64,000 nt of DNA, taken from NCBI RefSeq assembly GCF_050003625.1, contig NC_134397.1, positions 98,564,162 through 98,628,161 on the forward strand, read 5' to 3'. This DNA is from Haematobia irritans. Taxonomy: Eukaryota > Arthropoda > Insecta > Diptera > Muscidae. The position numbers were made by a program, and so were the translations under genes. This document shows, in pieces, positions 25,219-36,390 of the stretch. The notes under the pieces were generated by a model that saw only the letters and a program-made list of their open reading frames with translations, made no database searches and was not told where the DNA came from. The first letter of the stretch is position 1; every line of letters begins with the position of its first letter.

Positions 25219-26169
25219 TGCTTAAAGTTTGTTCTAAGCTTGTTTTGAGTTAACATAAGAAAATGTTTACTTAATTTGTCTGTGAGAGTTAGCTAATGAG
25301 AGCACAAAATAAAGATTGCTCTCTTCGATACTCTCATAGATTTTCAACCCCCGAAAACTGTTTCTTACATACAGAGAATTTTCAATTTAATCTTTGGCTT
25401 TTAGTGTTAGTGTTGTTGTTTGGCTTGCATTTCGTCTGCTATCTTAAGCCGACTACGGATTAAAATAAGAAAACTTTAACTTGATATTCCTTTATGAGTC
25501 ATGTCAAATCAGAATACAGAATATATACAGGTTATTAGTTTATTGTTCGCATGTATGTATGAAACATTGTGAGTGTGTGTTTGATTTCGATCTTGTGTTT
25601 TTTAGCTTCGCTTGCATTTTGTTTGCCAAATTCTTTTAGTATTATTGTGTGCTTTGACCATAATTGACAGTAAACTATTTATTGTCTCCTCACAAGAAAG
25701 TGAGAAGGAAGATAAATTAATAAATATTTAAAAAATGGAAGTACATACAATATTTAAAAAGTAAATAATATTAAAGCGAAGCTAAAAAACACAAGATCGA
25801 AATCAAACACACACTCACAATGTTTCATACATACATGCGATCAATAAACCAATAACCTGTATATATTCTGTATTCTGATTTGATATGACTCATAAAGGAA
25901 TATCAAGTTAAAGTTTTCTTATTTTAATCCGTAGTCGGCATAAGATAGCAGAAGAAATGCAAGCCAAACAACAACACTAACACTAAAAGCCAAACATTAA
26001 ATTGAAAATTCTCTGTATGTAAGAAACAGTTTTGGGGGGGTTGAAAATCTATGAGAGTATCGAAGAGAGCAATCTTTATTTTGCGCTCTCATTAGCTAAC
26101 TCTCACAGACGAATTAAGTAAAAATTTTCTTATTTTAACTCAAAACAAGCTTAAATCAAACTTTAAGCA
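25219..26169. mobile_element. Foldback element with ~395-bp inverted arms
   Basis: The left arm (25219-25612, beginning TGCTTAAAGTTT) is the reverse complement of the right arm (25774-26169), with only scattered differences over nearly 400 bases. A 161-base AT-rich spacer separates them. No ORF or clear target duplication is visible. It sits between two BEL/Pao fragments whose intervening RT, RNase H and most of integrase are missing. Confidence 0.85.
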
Positions 26170-26177
26170 GCTTTAAG

Positions 26178-27231
26178 GCTCATTTTAAAAAGGTCGCGGC
26201 AAACTTCAAGCATACATTTGAAGAATTTCAGACGCTCCTTGCAAAAATTGAAGCGTGTCTAAACTCGCGTCCTTTATCCCCATGCTCTCAAGAACCATCA
26301 GACTTTTCTGCTCCAGGACATTTTTTAATAAGAACCCCACTTTTAGCTCCCATTGATCCCTCAATAAAAGACAGTCCATTATCCATTATAAACCGCTGGC
26401 AAAGGTTAGGTTAAAGTGGCAGCCCGATTAAGATTCAGGCTCACTTAGACTATTCAGTCTATTGTGATACCACACTAACTAAAAGTACCTATTATATATG
26501 GGCACTTCTAGTTTTAACCGTTGAACCTTCTCGATTATTTTCTTCTGTTGAACCAACCAGATTGTTCCAAAAACATTAGCAGTATGCTTAAGTTAACGTT
26601 TTCCAGGTCCGCCAGTAATCTGAAGCTATATACCCCTAAAATTTGCTTACGCCTTACACAAAATGCAGGACTCTCACACAAGAGGTGTTTTATTGATTCC
26701 TTGTCCTCCGCATCATGACAGCTCATAGAATAGTCATTATACTTCGCACCAATAGTTTTTGCAAAATCGCCTATCAGGCAGCGACCTGTTATAGCAGATA
26801 TGAGGAGTGATATCTGGCGTCTCGAGAACACTAGCATATCTAGTGTGCGATTTAAGTTTAAATGGGGCCATATTTGCTTGGTGTCGTTACAACCCTTACA
26901 ATTCTCCCATCGAACATTTGTCATCATGACACCGCTGGCAAAGACTTAAGGTAATTCACCAACTTTTCTGTCTCCGTTGGAAAGAGGAATACCTTAAAGA
27001 ATTACACAAGGGTCATAAGTGGAAACGGGCAACCGATAACTTACAAGAAGATACCATGGTGATCATACGTGAAGAAAATTTGCCCCCAAACTGTTGGCGC
27101 CTTGGGAGGATAAGAAAGGTACATACTGGGGCTGATAATCGAGTTAGAGTTGCCGAAATTATTACGCAAAAAGGCATTGTTACCCGACCGATTACGAAAA
27201 TCGTAGTTCTTCCTATCGAAGATACAGTTTA
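26178..27231 (+). pseudogene. BEL/Pao element 'B' integrase C-terminal part, interrupted by a LINE tail
   Basis: The plus strand encodes the same integrase end and DUF5641-type domain as 5987-6711 (EACLNSRPLSP, then SWRLGRV-like CWRLGRI, then VAEIITQKG and PITKIVVLP), ending at a stop near 27229-27231. A 526-bp LINE fragment (26405-26930) interrupts it after the RWQR motif, with a perfect 13-bp duplication. Upstream pol is lost. Confidence 0.85.
26405..26930 (-). mobile_element. LOA-type LINE 3' fragment (copy 4) with 13-bp duplication
   Basis: This is the 3' end of the LINE: the RNase H C-terminal segment with the CMSCHDAE-like zinc-knuckle region, then the tail ending GCTGCCACTTTAACC in element orientation. 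It is flanked by perfect 13-bp copies of ACCGCTGGCAAAG (26392-26404 and 26931-26943). A 5'-truncated insertion with a target-site duplication is classic target-primed reverse transcription. Confidence 0.93.
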
Positions 27232-27359
27232 GCCAGTACTGTAGAATAAGTACTTAAGTCATTCCAGATTTCCAAACGAATAGTATTGTTTTTTCTTATA
27301 GTTTCAAAATACGGGATAAAAAATCCCCATCTCATTCCCACCAAAATCATCGTAAACAG

Positions 27360-28203
27360 GACACAAACCAATCCTACATTTGTCGTTTGTGTAGAAAGTC
27401 TCATCCTTTACGGAAATGTAAACGTTTCTTGGATATGAATATCCTGAAACGTCAAGAAATAGTACGCAAATACGGATATTGCACCAATTGCTTAGCGCAT
27501 GAGCATTCTGGCAACACATGCTTCACTGCAACTGGTTGTCGATATTGTAAAAAATCTCATCATAGCCTTCTACACACCCATGCCCGGTTGGAATCTATGA
27601 AACGAAAGGGACAGAAGGCTTCAGCTATAACTTCAACTCAATCTTCAGCATCAACTTCTAACCCACAATCGCCCTCAAAGTCTACGACTCCTTCGTCATA
27701 ATTTAACTCGGCGAATACGACACTTTCGGCTATTTTAAAGCACAATGCTGTAACTTTGTGGTCGTGTCTGTCACCACTAAAAACGGAAACTGTACCATAA
27801 GATGTCTTCTGGACTCTGGATCGAAATCCAGTTGTATTTCCTCTAAAGTAGCAGAAAAACTTAATTTGACTACCCTTACTTTGGACGACGAAACTATCTG
27901 CCCCCTCACATTGATGTCTACATACATACAACCCGGAAATTTACATCGAAACCGTCCTGAAAGTTAACAACCGGATTGCTATTCATACGCCTAGCAAATC
28001 GTTATCACCATCTTATGCTCGACATTTCTCAAACATGCTACTAGCCGATAAAGAGTTCTACAAGTCTGCTCCAATCTCGATTATTTTAGGAATTGGCGTA
28101 TATTCACGTGTAATAAGTGAGGGATTTCTTAACAGGGCTGGGCTGCCAACAGCCCAAAACACGATTTTTGGCTGGTCTATTTATGGAACTTGCTCTAACT
28201 AAC
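27360..28203 (+). pseudogene. Post-integrase gag-protease-like ORF of BEL/Pao element 'B'
   Basis: About 130 bases after the integrase stop, and after the acceptor-like TTGTTTTTTCTTATAG, a Cys/His-rich segment appears (ICRLCRKSHPL, then YCTNCLAHEHSGNTC, then CRYCKKSHHSLLH) with a Ser/Thr-rich tail to about 27701. A frame change is followed by an aspartic-protease-like domain (27758-27967: CLLDSGSKSSCISSKV) and then a segment ending in TIFGW and a stop near 28203. The same order occurs at 5588-5893, so the arrangement belongs to the element. Frames are broken in this copy. Function is unknown; it may be a duplicated gag-pro cassette expressed from a spliced RNA (inference). Confidence 0.6.
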
Positions 28204-28637
28204 TAATGTAATTTTCCTATCTCAATAATTTTTTTTTCCTCGAAAAAACCCACACACTGAATAAGCAATGAAATATTGAAAATTTATGAAAACGTGAACT
28301 TCCACAAATTTTCTTATATTACCACCTAAAAATATTGTTGTATCTCAATATTACTTACAAAAAAAAAAAAATAATGCTATAATATAGAAATAATATATAT
28401 TGAATTTCGCACATTGTAATACCAGAACTAAAACACTCCAATGAATGAATTTCTAATATTAATTTTTATTTAATAATATTACCAGATATGGTTTGACATT
28501 CTTACATCAGTTCATTGCAGGTATGCTACAAGGGGCCGCTAATGTTTATGTCACATAAACAGTTGGAAAAAATTTTCCCTCTAAAATAATAATTTTCTCA
28601 GCACTGGAATCCCTACTGGGATTCTTAGAATACCCAA
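28204..28637. other. AT-rich noncoding stretch after BEL/Pao ORF
   Basis: No ORF, tRNA or clear LTR boundary is visible. It could contain part of the element's LTR, but no second copy exists in the window to define it. Confidence 0.4.
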
Positions 28638-28983
28638 TTACTTTTCAAGATACAAATCCAAATAAATCGATAAATTATAATTTCAAATGACAACTCAAAT
28701 CCAGGAAACTGTCAAGCCATGTCAAAACACAGCTTCCGCAATAATTTTAAGTGATACTTCTCTTTTTGTATTCATCATTTCTACTGGTAAGGCGTTGATT
28801 CAGAAGAAAGAAGAAATAAATCCTTAATAATATCATCCATCTAAACCCAAATCGTTGTGTTTTTTTCATTCCATCGTTTTGATATTGGTTTGTTTCTTCC
28901 CTACGATCTCATCTGGAGTACAAATCCCAACTATTATTGCAATAGTGGAATTTGTTTCGGCTCACGACAAATACTCTTCCAAC
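28638..28983 (+). repeat. Interspersed 345-bp repeat, copy 2
   Basis: Matches 6718-7059 in the same orientation from ACTTTTCAAGATAC to CTCTTCCA. The flanks differ completely at both ends, so the shared unit is well delimited. Its class is unknown. Confidence 0.7.
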
Positions 28984-29284
28984 AGGTTGACTGCACTCCC
29001 GCACACAAACAATAACATAGGAGAGTTTGCAAATCTACCTCTAACGCGCATTATCCCCTCGTTAGAGGTAGATTTCTGACAGATAGTTACTAACCTATTT
29101 CGTATCTGTAGAATTTCAGAAGCGCTTATTGTATGCGATGACCTGTGAAAATTGCACCGATATTTAGAAAAACCGGTACACGTAAGAAAGAATTCTCAGG
29201 GCTTTCGAATAAGATGAAAATCTTTCTAAAATATCATCCAAGTTTCGAAAATATGAAATGTGGACTTTAACTGATTTTTTTTCT
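28984..29284. other. Unassigned noncoding stretch
   Basis: Contains one small inverted repeat (AATCTACCTCTAACG at about 29031 and CGTTAGAGGTAGATT at about 29059). Nothing else is recognised. BEL/Pao coding similarity begins just beyond. Confidence 0.4.
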
Positions 29285-30018
29285 AACTCCACATCGAAAG
29301 TCAGATCTGCTGCACTATTGGGTCATTCCTCAGGCGGATGTTGTAGCCATTCAGGCCCATGCCACCTAAGCCTATTGCTTGCAAGTTCTTGTGCTTAGTA
29401 AATCCTCTGGGTTGTCCTCCGAGGACATATGTCGCCAATTAGATACGACAGTAACATGTGTGATTCTCGCCACCCTATTGGCGACGAATGTTGTCCATAC
29501 ACATGGCGGTCAGTACATCACTATCATAGAGTCCGTCCACCAGTAAAGTGTATATATTTCGCATTCCAATTGTGGTAACAAATTGTCGACCATATCGGCT
29601 AGCAATGCTGCACAGCATAATTCCAGTTGGGGGATTGAGATGGTCTTTACCGGCGCCACTTTGGGGAAATTAAATGCGTTGAAATATTCCTTTTATTCCT
29701 AATTCGAATGTAGAGAGCGGCACCGTACGCCCACTCAGAAGCGACACAGAACGCGTGAAACTGGACATCACTTTCGGGTGAGAAATCGACCCACCGTGGA
29801 ACTCGAATATCTTTAATCTGTGGATAGTCCCTCTGGAACATTTTCCATAATTGCAAGGAATTTGGCGATATACTTTCATCCCACGACGTTCCATCAATCC
29901 ATATTTTCTGCATAATTATTTTAGCCCGAATAACAACAGGGGAAAGCCTACCGGCTGGATCAAAAACTTTAGATATAAGCGATAAAACCTCACGTTTGGT
30001 ATAACAGTTTTTATCTGG
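29285..30018 (-). pseudogene. BEL/Pao 'A' RNase H-like region
   Basis: Minus-strand similarity to the region after reverse transcriptase in BEL/Pao pol: a WADFSPESDVQFHAF-like segment where this copy reads WVDFSPESDV, then YTLYWWTDS and NRVARI motifs in shifted frames. The longest open piece is 29913-29647. It would degrade RNA in RNA-DNA hybrids during reverse transcription. It ends at about 29285 without the integrase that should follow. Confidence 0.75.
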
Positions 30019-30024
30019 GAAACA

Positions 30025-31014
30025 TTATGGGAAAAGAAAAAAACAATCAGAATGGGCATTCCACCGAATACTCAGAGTCTTTGCTGAACTCCTATCGTCA
30101 AAGTCAAGGAAATCCTCATACAATAGTTGATCAGTAGGAATACCCTTGAGAACATCATTCGAGTTTGAAGTCCATTTACGCATATCGAATCCTGCGGAAG
30201 CCAATGCTATCACCAGTTCATCCCTGGCTCTGATAGCCGAACAAACCGAATTTGCACCCGATAGTGCATCATCTACATACATATAATGGGACAGTATACG
30301 ACTCGCTAAGGGATAGACCTCCTGCACATCGCTGGCTAACTGTTGCATGGTCCTCATCGTCAGATAAGGCGGACAATTGACACCAAATGTTACCGTTTGG
30401 AGTTCGTAATCCCGTAAGGACGCGCTAGGACTATTTCGGAAAAGAATTCGTTGGAATCGGGTATGTTCGGGACAAATTAGAATTTGGCGATACAGTTTTT
30501 GTATTTCACCATTAAAAACGTAACGGAAAAATCTCCATCGAAGTATCAAAATTGTGAAGTCCTTTTGCAACACGGGCCCAACATGGAACACAGAGTTCAA
30601 ACTATTATCGATCGAAGTAACAGCCGAAGCATTAAATAACACACGGACTTTTGTGATCGTGCTTTCTGGCTTCAGAACAGCGTGGTGAGGTAAATAGTAG
30701 CGTGGATGAAGGAATGAAGTATCGAAAACTTTATTGGCCGCATATGGTCTAAAGTCAGATATTCATGCAGCACCTGGTCATACTGCTCCTTTAAGGTAGG
30801 ATTTTTAAGTAAGCGACCCTCATTCCGGAAAAATTGGGCCATGGAGGAAGATCTCGATTGTCCAAGGAAAAGTGTTTGCGGAAATCCTTCCTTTAATGGC
30901 AAAGAAAATATATATCCTTCCCCCACTGTTAATTTTAGTGCTTTTCTGAAACAACTTCTCGCAAACCATATCGCTGTATGGTAGGACTTTCCTACGAGGC
31001 AGGTCCTCCACCTC
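30025..31014 (-). pseudogene. BEL/Pao 'A' reverse transcriptase
   Basis: Open pieces 30926-30672 and 30642-30025 encode the reverse transcriptase: HAVLKPES-like and VFNASA-like start (here VLFNASAV), FLRWRFFRYVF region with an RFQRILFR-type segment, FGVNCPPYL, and the catalytic palm motif YMYVDDALSGA at about 30284-30252. A disruption separates the two pieces. The matching N-terminal part also occurs at 4407-5200. Confidence 0.85.
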
Positions 31015-31033
31015 CCAAAATCTGGAGATTTGC

Positions 31034-32349
31034 CTATCTAAGGAAATCGCACAATAGAAGGACACCACTGTTGGGGAAGGTGGTGGTGTGCTCAAAGGAA
31101 TGGTCCCAGCGAGAATCCATCCGAAAATGGTCTCCTGAACCATCAAAGACCCCCCCAAAAAGTCGCTCAAACCCAGGCAGCATAATCGAGGGTAGTACAT
31201 CCCCTCCAATGAGAATGTCGATTTTCGTACTCTCGTAGAATTTCGGATCTGCGATAGGCAGGTTGGGCGGAACCTGTGGCGACAGAGCGTCAAAAGTTCG
31301 GAAAGAAAGATTACTAGAAACCTCAGAATTCGGGCAAATGGTAGAAACTAGCTTGAATGTACATTCCTTGTGCACAGGAGCAGATATAGTGTTGTTGAGG
31401 CCTGAGACAGTGGCACTAGTTCTACGAAAAGGTAATGTCAACTTGTTAAATAGATTCTCTGCTATAAATGTACCCTCAGATCCTAAATTTATCAAAGCAC
31501 GTGCCTCGTATGAAACGCCAGCTAGACGTATATGGACCATGGCTGTCCCAAGTAGAATGCCCCTAGATCCTGCGGAAAAGTATGTGCGAACGCTGTTACC
31601 CCCCGTATCACCGGACTGTAGAGATGTAGGGACTGTTAGTGGGGGTAATGGCTTAGAAAGCGACGAAGCCGTAGTCGGCTCATTTGCATCCCTAGGCATG
31701 GCACGAGTAGTATAATTTCGCGTGTCCGCAGAATCGTCGTGGAGAAGTGTGTGGTGCCTGCGCAGGCATTTATTTACACACGTTTCACACGACTTCTTTT
31801 TGCCACTAGAATTATCCCTTAAATTCTGTGGCTTGGAATCTGATGTGCTTTTCATGTCCGAAACGGACTCGAGGGTTCGATGCCGACTCGTGAGGAAAAT
31901 GTCCAAGTCTGCCCATTTTAGGACGGATGTCTTATCTGTGATAGTCTTTCCCATAGGGTAAGAGTGAGACTGGGAAGTCGATTCGAACAAATATAGACAA
32001 AGATCGGATCCCAACTTGCTATATCAAACTCGTAAAGGCTGAGAGCAGATATACAGCCATTGATGTCCCTTTGGAGAGACTTCAAAGCATTGGCAGATTC
32101 AGCGGAACAAGCTTTTAGACAAACAAATTTTTCAATTGACCGTTGATTAAAACCCGCCTGTTCTCGTAACGGGAGCACAGGTTCTGCCATGCAGACTCGA
32201 AACCGTCATTGGTTAGTGGACTCTTCGATACGATATCGTGAGCCTCACCTTTCGTTTTGCTGACCAAATGGAAAAGACGCTCGACTGGACTGAGCTTCGG
32301 ATTCTTAACACATATGGCCGTGAACATGTCGCGGAAAGTCGCAGGGTGT
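31034..32349 (-). pseudogene. BEL/Pao 'A' Gag core, Cys/His region and aspartic protease
   Basis: The Gag core (32349-31918) carries the DUF1759-type stretch with FHLVSKTKGEA, LCSRYENRRVLI and LQRDINGCISAL. The next piece (32014-31034) has a disrupted knuckle region and a protease whose catalytic triad is mutated: NLGSEG replaces the expected DSGSEG, so the nucleophilic aspartate is lost. It ends with LIGGDVLPSIMLPG. The apparent N-terminus at 32405 lies inside the Gypsy LTR and is artificial. Confidence 0.85.
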
Positions 32350-32512
32350 TGTTGTGATCTCTTCAAAGTCTTCTTTATTAATGCCCTCTGATAATATACA
32401 TCCATGCTTGGTTGTATGCACTAAGTACTTACAATCTGTTACAGGGTTGTTACATGCTACAGTGGGACATTTATAAAGTAATGTACTTAAATATAAATAC
32501 AGATATACAACA
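32350..32512 (-). repeat. Gypsy 3' LTR
   Basis: Begins (minus) TGTTGTATATCTG and ends GAGATCACAACA; differs from the other LTR at a handful of positions. Preceded in element orientation by a purine-rich tract GTGAAAGGAAAGATG. Confidence 0.93.
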
Positions 32513-32636
32513 TCTTTCCTTTCACGTTTATTTTATATTCATACCTCTTAGTGCATAAATTTCTTTATATACATGGAAATTTAATGTAACAATCATTAAT
32601 ATTATTTCCTAACTGCTTATTAGGATATAGCCAGTT

Positions 32637-33788
32637 TTAATCTTCAAATCCAAGTCTCTTCGGAGGTTTTATTTCCCTACCACTCCTGGAGAAGTTCTCC
32701 TTATTGTTTACCCTTGATTCTATAGCTATATTTGGAATATTCGTCAAATAATTGTTATCGGGCACTGATATTCCTAAATCAGGTTTAACTCCATCAGATT
32801 TCTCTGCAACTTCTAAGATATGCTCCCTATTCCTCCTGTATGTTACCCCTTCTTCATCGTCAATCAAATATGATCTAGGTATGATCTAGGTACATATTTT
32901 GACAATTGTTCCCGGAAGCCATACTGACAATGGACTCCTTTTAAAATAAATTTGGTTTCCAGGAACAATAGGTCTAAGGTTTCTTGTATTCCTGTTGTAA
33001 TTACTGGCTACCTTCTCCAGTTTTCTAGACCTACACTTTACAATATCCCTTGACTTTACAACTCTAGGTCTCAATGTATTCGACATGGATGGCAGTTTCG
33101 TTCTTAATGTTCGCGACATCAAAAGTTCTGCTTGACTAGCCAAATTATCCTTCCGTGTAGTGCGATAGTGAAGTAAAGCCGTATAATAATCATCGCCTGT
33201 ATCGCGGCATTTCTTAAACATTTCCTTAACCGTTTGAATTGTCTTCTCAGCCAGGCCGTTTGATCGTGCAAAATAAGGGCTTGAAGTTTGGTGATCAATT
33301 CCCCATTCCAAGCAGAATTTTGCAAAATCCCTCGAGTTGAATGGAGGCCCATTATCCGACATCAAAATGGTCGGAATGCCATGCCTAGAAAAAATGCTTT
33401 TCAGTTTATTGATAACTAAATTACTTGTGAAGCTATCATTCAAGGGTTCAACCTCAACGTATTTTGAAAAATAATCAACCAATAATAAAAAATGTTTCCT
33501 CTCAAATTCAAATAGGTCCATACCAACTTTGTACCAAGGAATAGATACAATATCATGATTGACTAATGGTTGTCTTGCATTAGAATTCCTATATCGTGTG
33601 CATATCTCACACCCATCTACAATATTTCTAATATCATTATTAATATTGGGCCAATACACCGAATCTCTAGCCAAACTTTGGCATCTTTGAATTCCTAAAT
33701 GCCCCTCATGTAATCTTGTCAATATATGCGACCTCATAGCCCTTGGAACCATAATCCTATTATTCTTCAATAATAAAACTGATATCAT
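32637..33788 (-). pseudogene. Gypsy integrase
   Basis: The piece 33788-32886 contains the H2C2 zinc finger (HEGHLGIQRC...CEICTRY) and the DDE core, with the first Asp in VGMDLFEFE, the second in LMSDNGPPF, and the Glu in NGLAEKTIQ. A short C-terminal piece (32867-32637) ends in RSGREIKPPKRLGFED, a common Gypsy integrase terminus. It would insert element cDNA into the genome. A stop/frameshift near 33790-33849 separates it from RNase H. No chromodomain is seen. Confidence 0.88.
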
Positions 33789-33846
33789 CCCTTACATGAA
33801 AATATGGAACTACATCGACGTCACACAATTCCCTTGTCGTAGGCCA

Positions 33847-35393
33847 TCACTCTCTCACATAATGAATGATCCTTTGAAAAATTTCATCCTGCTTCACAAA
33901 TTCCCTTATCCTATTGATATCCGTTGCTGGCAGCGCGACTTGATTGATTACGGAATGACAATGTATGTCAATATCATTGTCCATGTCACCGCACGACTGC
34001 TCAGTTAGTGGGGCCCTAGACAAAGCATCGGCAATGTGTAGATACTTGCCAGGTTTATACTTCACAACCAAATCATATGCCAACAATCTCATCATAAATC
34101 TTTGAAGTCTTGGATGGATCCTATGTAAAGGTTTCCCAAAAAGGGCCACGAGGGTTTTATGATCAGTCTCAACCAACACCTTATGACCATAAATGTACTG
34201 ATGGAACCTGGAACAACCGAAAACAATAGCCAATAATTCTTTCTCAATCTGTGCATAATTTATCTGAGAGGAAGTCAGTGATGCCGACGCATAAGCTATT
34301 GGCTTCCCCTCTTGCATTATGACAGCACCCAAAGCAAACTTGGAGGCATCAGCTGAAAGTGTCATTTCCTTTCTCGGATCATAATATGCCAATACGGGAT
34401 TCCTAGTTATCTCCAACTTCAAATTCCTAAAATCATTATCCTGATGCTTACCCCAATGCCACAATGTATCCTTCTTAAGCAAATCTCTTAAATGTTTATT
34501 CTTAGAAGACAAACGGGCCTAAATAATTTACCATACCCAAGAAACGTTGTAGTTCCTTCACATTTCTTGAAGCTGGCATTTCCACAACCGATTTTATTTT
34601 CTCCCTGTTTGGGCTAACTCCCTTAACGCTAAAAATATGACCAATGAATTTGATCTCGTCCCTATGAAAGTTAGATTTGGATTTGTTGAACTTCAGCCCC
34701 ACCAGTTTCGCCCTTTCTAAAACCTGAACCAAAATTCGATCATGTTCCTCCAAAGTAGGAGCATGTATCATGAAATCATCCATGTATATCATCAGCCCCT
34801 TTATGTCGCCGAAAAGTCTAATCATCTCTGCATGAAAAATTTCGGGAGCAGAATTAATACCAAACGACAACCTTAAAAATCTATACCTCCCAAAGGGTGT
34901 GGCGAATGTGCACAATTTCGATGACTCCTCACTTAGAGGAATTATCCAAAACCCTGAGTTCGCAACAAGTGTACTGAATATTCTCGAACCACTCATTTGG
35001 GCCTTACATTCATCAATATTCGGAAACGAATGTCGAGGTCTAATGATAACCTTATTAAGGTTTCTTGGATCTAAACACAACCTAAGAGATCCATTTGGTT
35101 TAGATACCAAAACAATGGAATTTACCCACTCGGTGGGCTCCGTTTCCTCAATGATGACATTCAGGTCCTTCATCCTCTGCAATTCCTTCCTCAACGGCCC
35201 CAAAAGACAAAATGGTACTCTACGGGGTGGATCTGCTACTGGTTGACTATTTTCCACAACACGTAAATCACGCAGATTTTTCAAAAGACCCAAACCGCTA
35301 AACACCTCAGAATACTTTTCAAATATTCCTTCTTTATTAATAAAATTCCCAACCTGAATGAGATTCATATCTATGGCCATATCCAGATTATTA
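33847..35393 (-). pseudogene. Gypsy reverse transcriptase and RNase H
   Basis: The reverse transcriptase piece (35393-34502) contains LCLDPRNLNKVI, FSTLVANSGFW (where Lys-Asp-type residues are expected after STL, suggesting catalytic damage), FGINSAPEIF and the palm YMDD. RNase H (34512-33847) starts with LSADASKFALGAV and has ELLAIVFG and DHKTLVALF. A small frame disruption at about 34505 separates them. The residues upstream of 35393 in this frame come from the LINE insertion. Confidence 0.87.
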
Positions 35394-35930
35394 TTCAACC
35401 GTCGAACTGAACGGACGTGTTTTCTAATAGCGGAGTATTTCATCGTAATAAGTACTTATTACGAATTTCACGTGTGGTGGAAATAATAAACCACCATGCA
35501 GCGAATTTCAAAGTCATCCACTGTGTTGCTAACTTCAGGGCCCAGTGGACGGGTAACGACTGAAGTTATAAATTTGGGCAGCGACCAAGAGTCAGGGCCA
35601 ATTAGTCGACCTGTAGACGGGTCGACTGGCGGTGACACTTTGGCAAGTCGAACCTTTTCTAAGGTGACGACATCAAAAGGAGGCAACCCCTCTCGAAAGA
35701 GATTCAAGGAACGATGAAATGCTTTGTTTATCCTAAAGAAATTAAGATCAGTCGACCCAAGCTCGTTGTCGGCTAAGCAAAGCGATTCCTTAAATTGGGC
35801 TCAAGGAATTCTTGAAGCTGGAAAAAGGGAACGATCACCGGATGAGTTGCCATCCTCTAAACGGGATCAAATATCGTTTGCCTCAGTTGCAAAGGACAGC
35901 CTTGTGATGGCTATTATTAATAAAGGAGCA
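35394..35930 (+). mobile_element. LOA-type LINE 5' fragment (copy 3) inside Gypsy pol
   Basis: Begins at the LINE's exact 5' terminus (TTCAACCGTCGAAC) and runs through ORF1 codons to AATAAAGGAGCA, where Gypsy protease sequence resumes. ORF1 starts at 35496 with a stop after about 73 codons. The 5' end is present and the whole 3' part is missing, the reverse of usual LINE truncation. Gypsy coding resumes with little or no loss on either side. Confidence 0.88.
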
Positions 35931-36384
35931 AAATTACTTTGCAATCCATGTCGAGCACATAAAATTTAGATTGATATACCAATTCCTTAAATTTAACGTC
36001 TATATCAACTTCTCCTACTACTGGCAACTTTTCACCATTGAACGTTAAAATTCTATTTTTAACATTAGTATTAATTTTAAATATATTAAGCTTATGCAGC
36101 AACTTAGACGGCAATAAATTCGCTTGTGATCCAGTATCCACTTGACAGCTCACTTTAAAACCATTGATTTCTACCTCTAAAATCCATTCCTTCAAAACTC
36201 TCGCTTTCGATTGTTGCAGTACTCCAACAAATAAATCATCTTAATCTGCTTCTTCTTCTTTTTCAGAATCGCCATTTTCTTCTTCGATCTTTCTTACATA
36301 CTTTCCATTTCGCTTTTTAGGATTTTCATTTTGGCGCATATAACACATTCTAGCAAAATGGTTAAACTTTTTACATATGTGGCA
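35931..36384 (-). pseudogene. Gypsy Gag C-terminal zinc knuckle and protease
   Basis: Next to the Polinton's left end the minus strand encodes a CX2CX4HX4C knuckle (CHICKKFNHFARMC, about 36380-36339) and a Lys/Glu-rich linker, then the protease (36195-35931) with catalytic VDTGSQANLLP. A frame break lies between them near 36240. The rest of Gag is 17 kb away at 53517-54256. Confidence 0.85.
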
Positions 36385-36390
36385 GACGGC

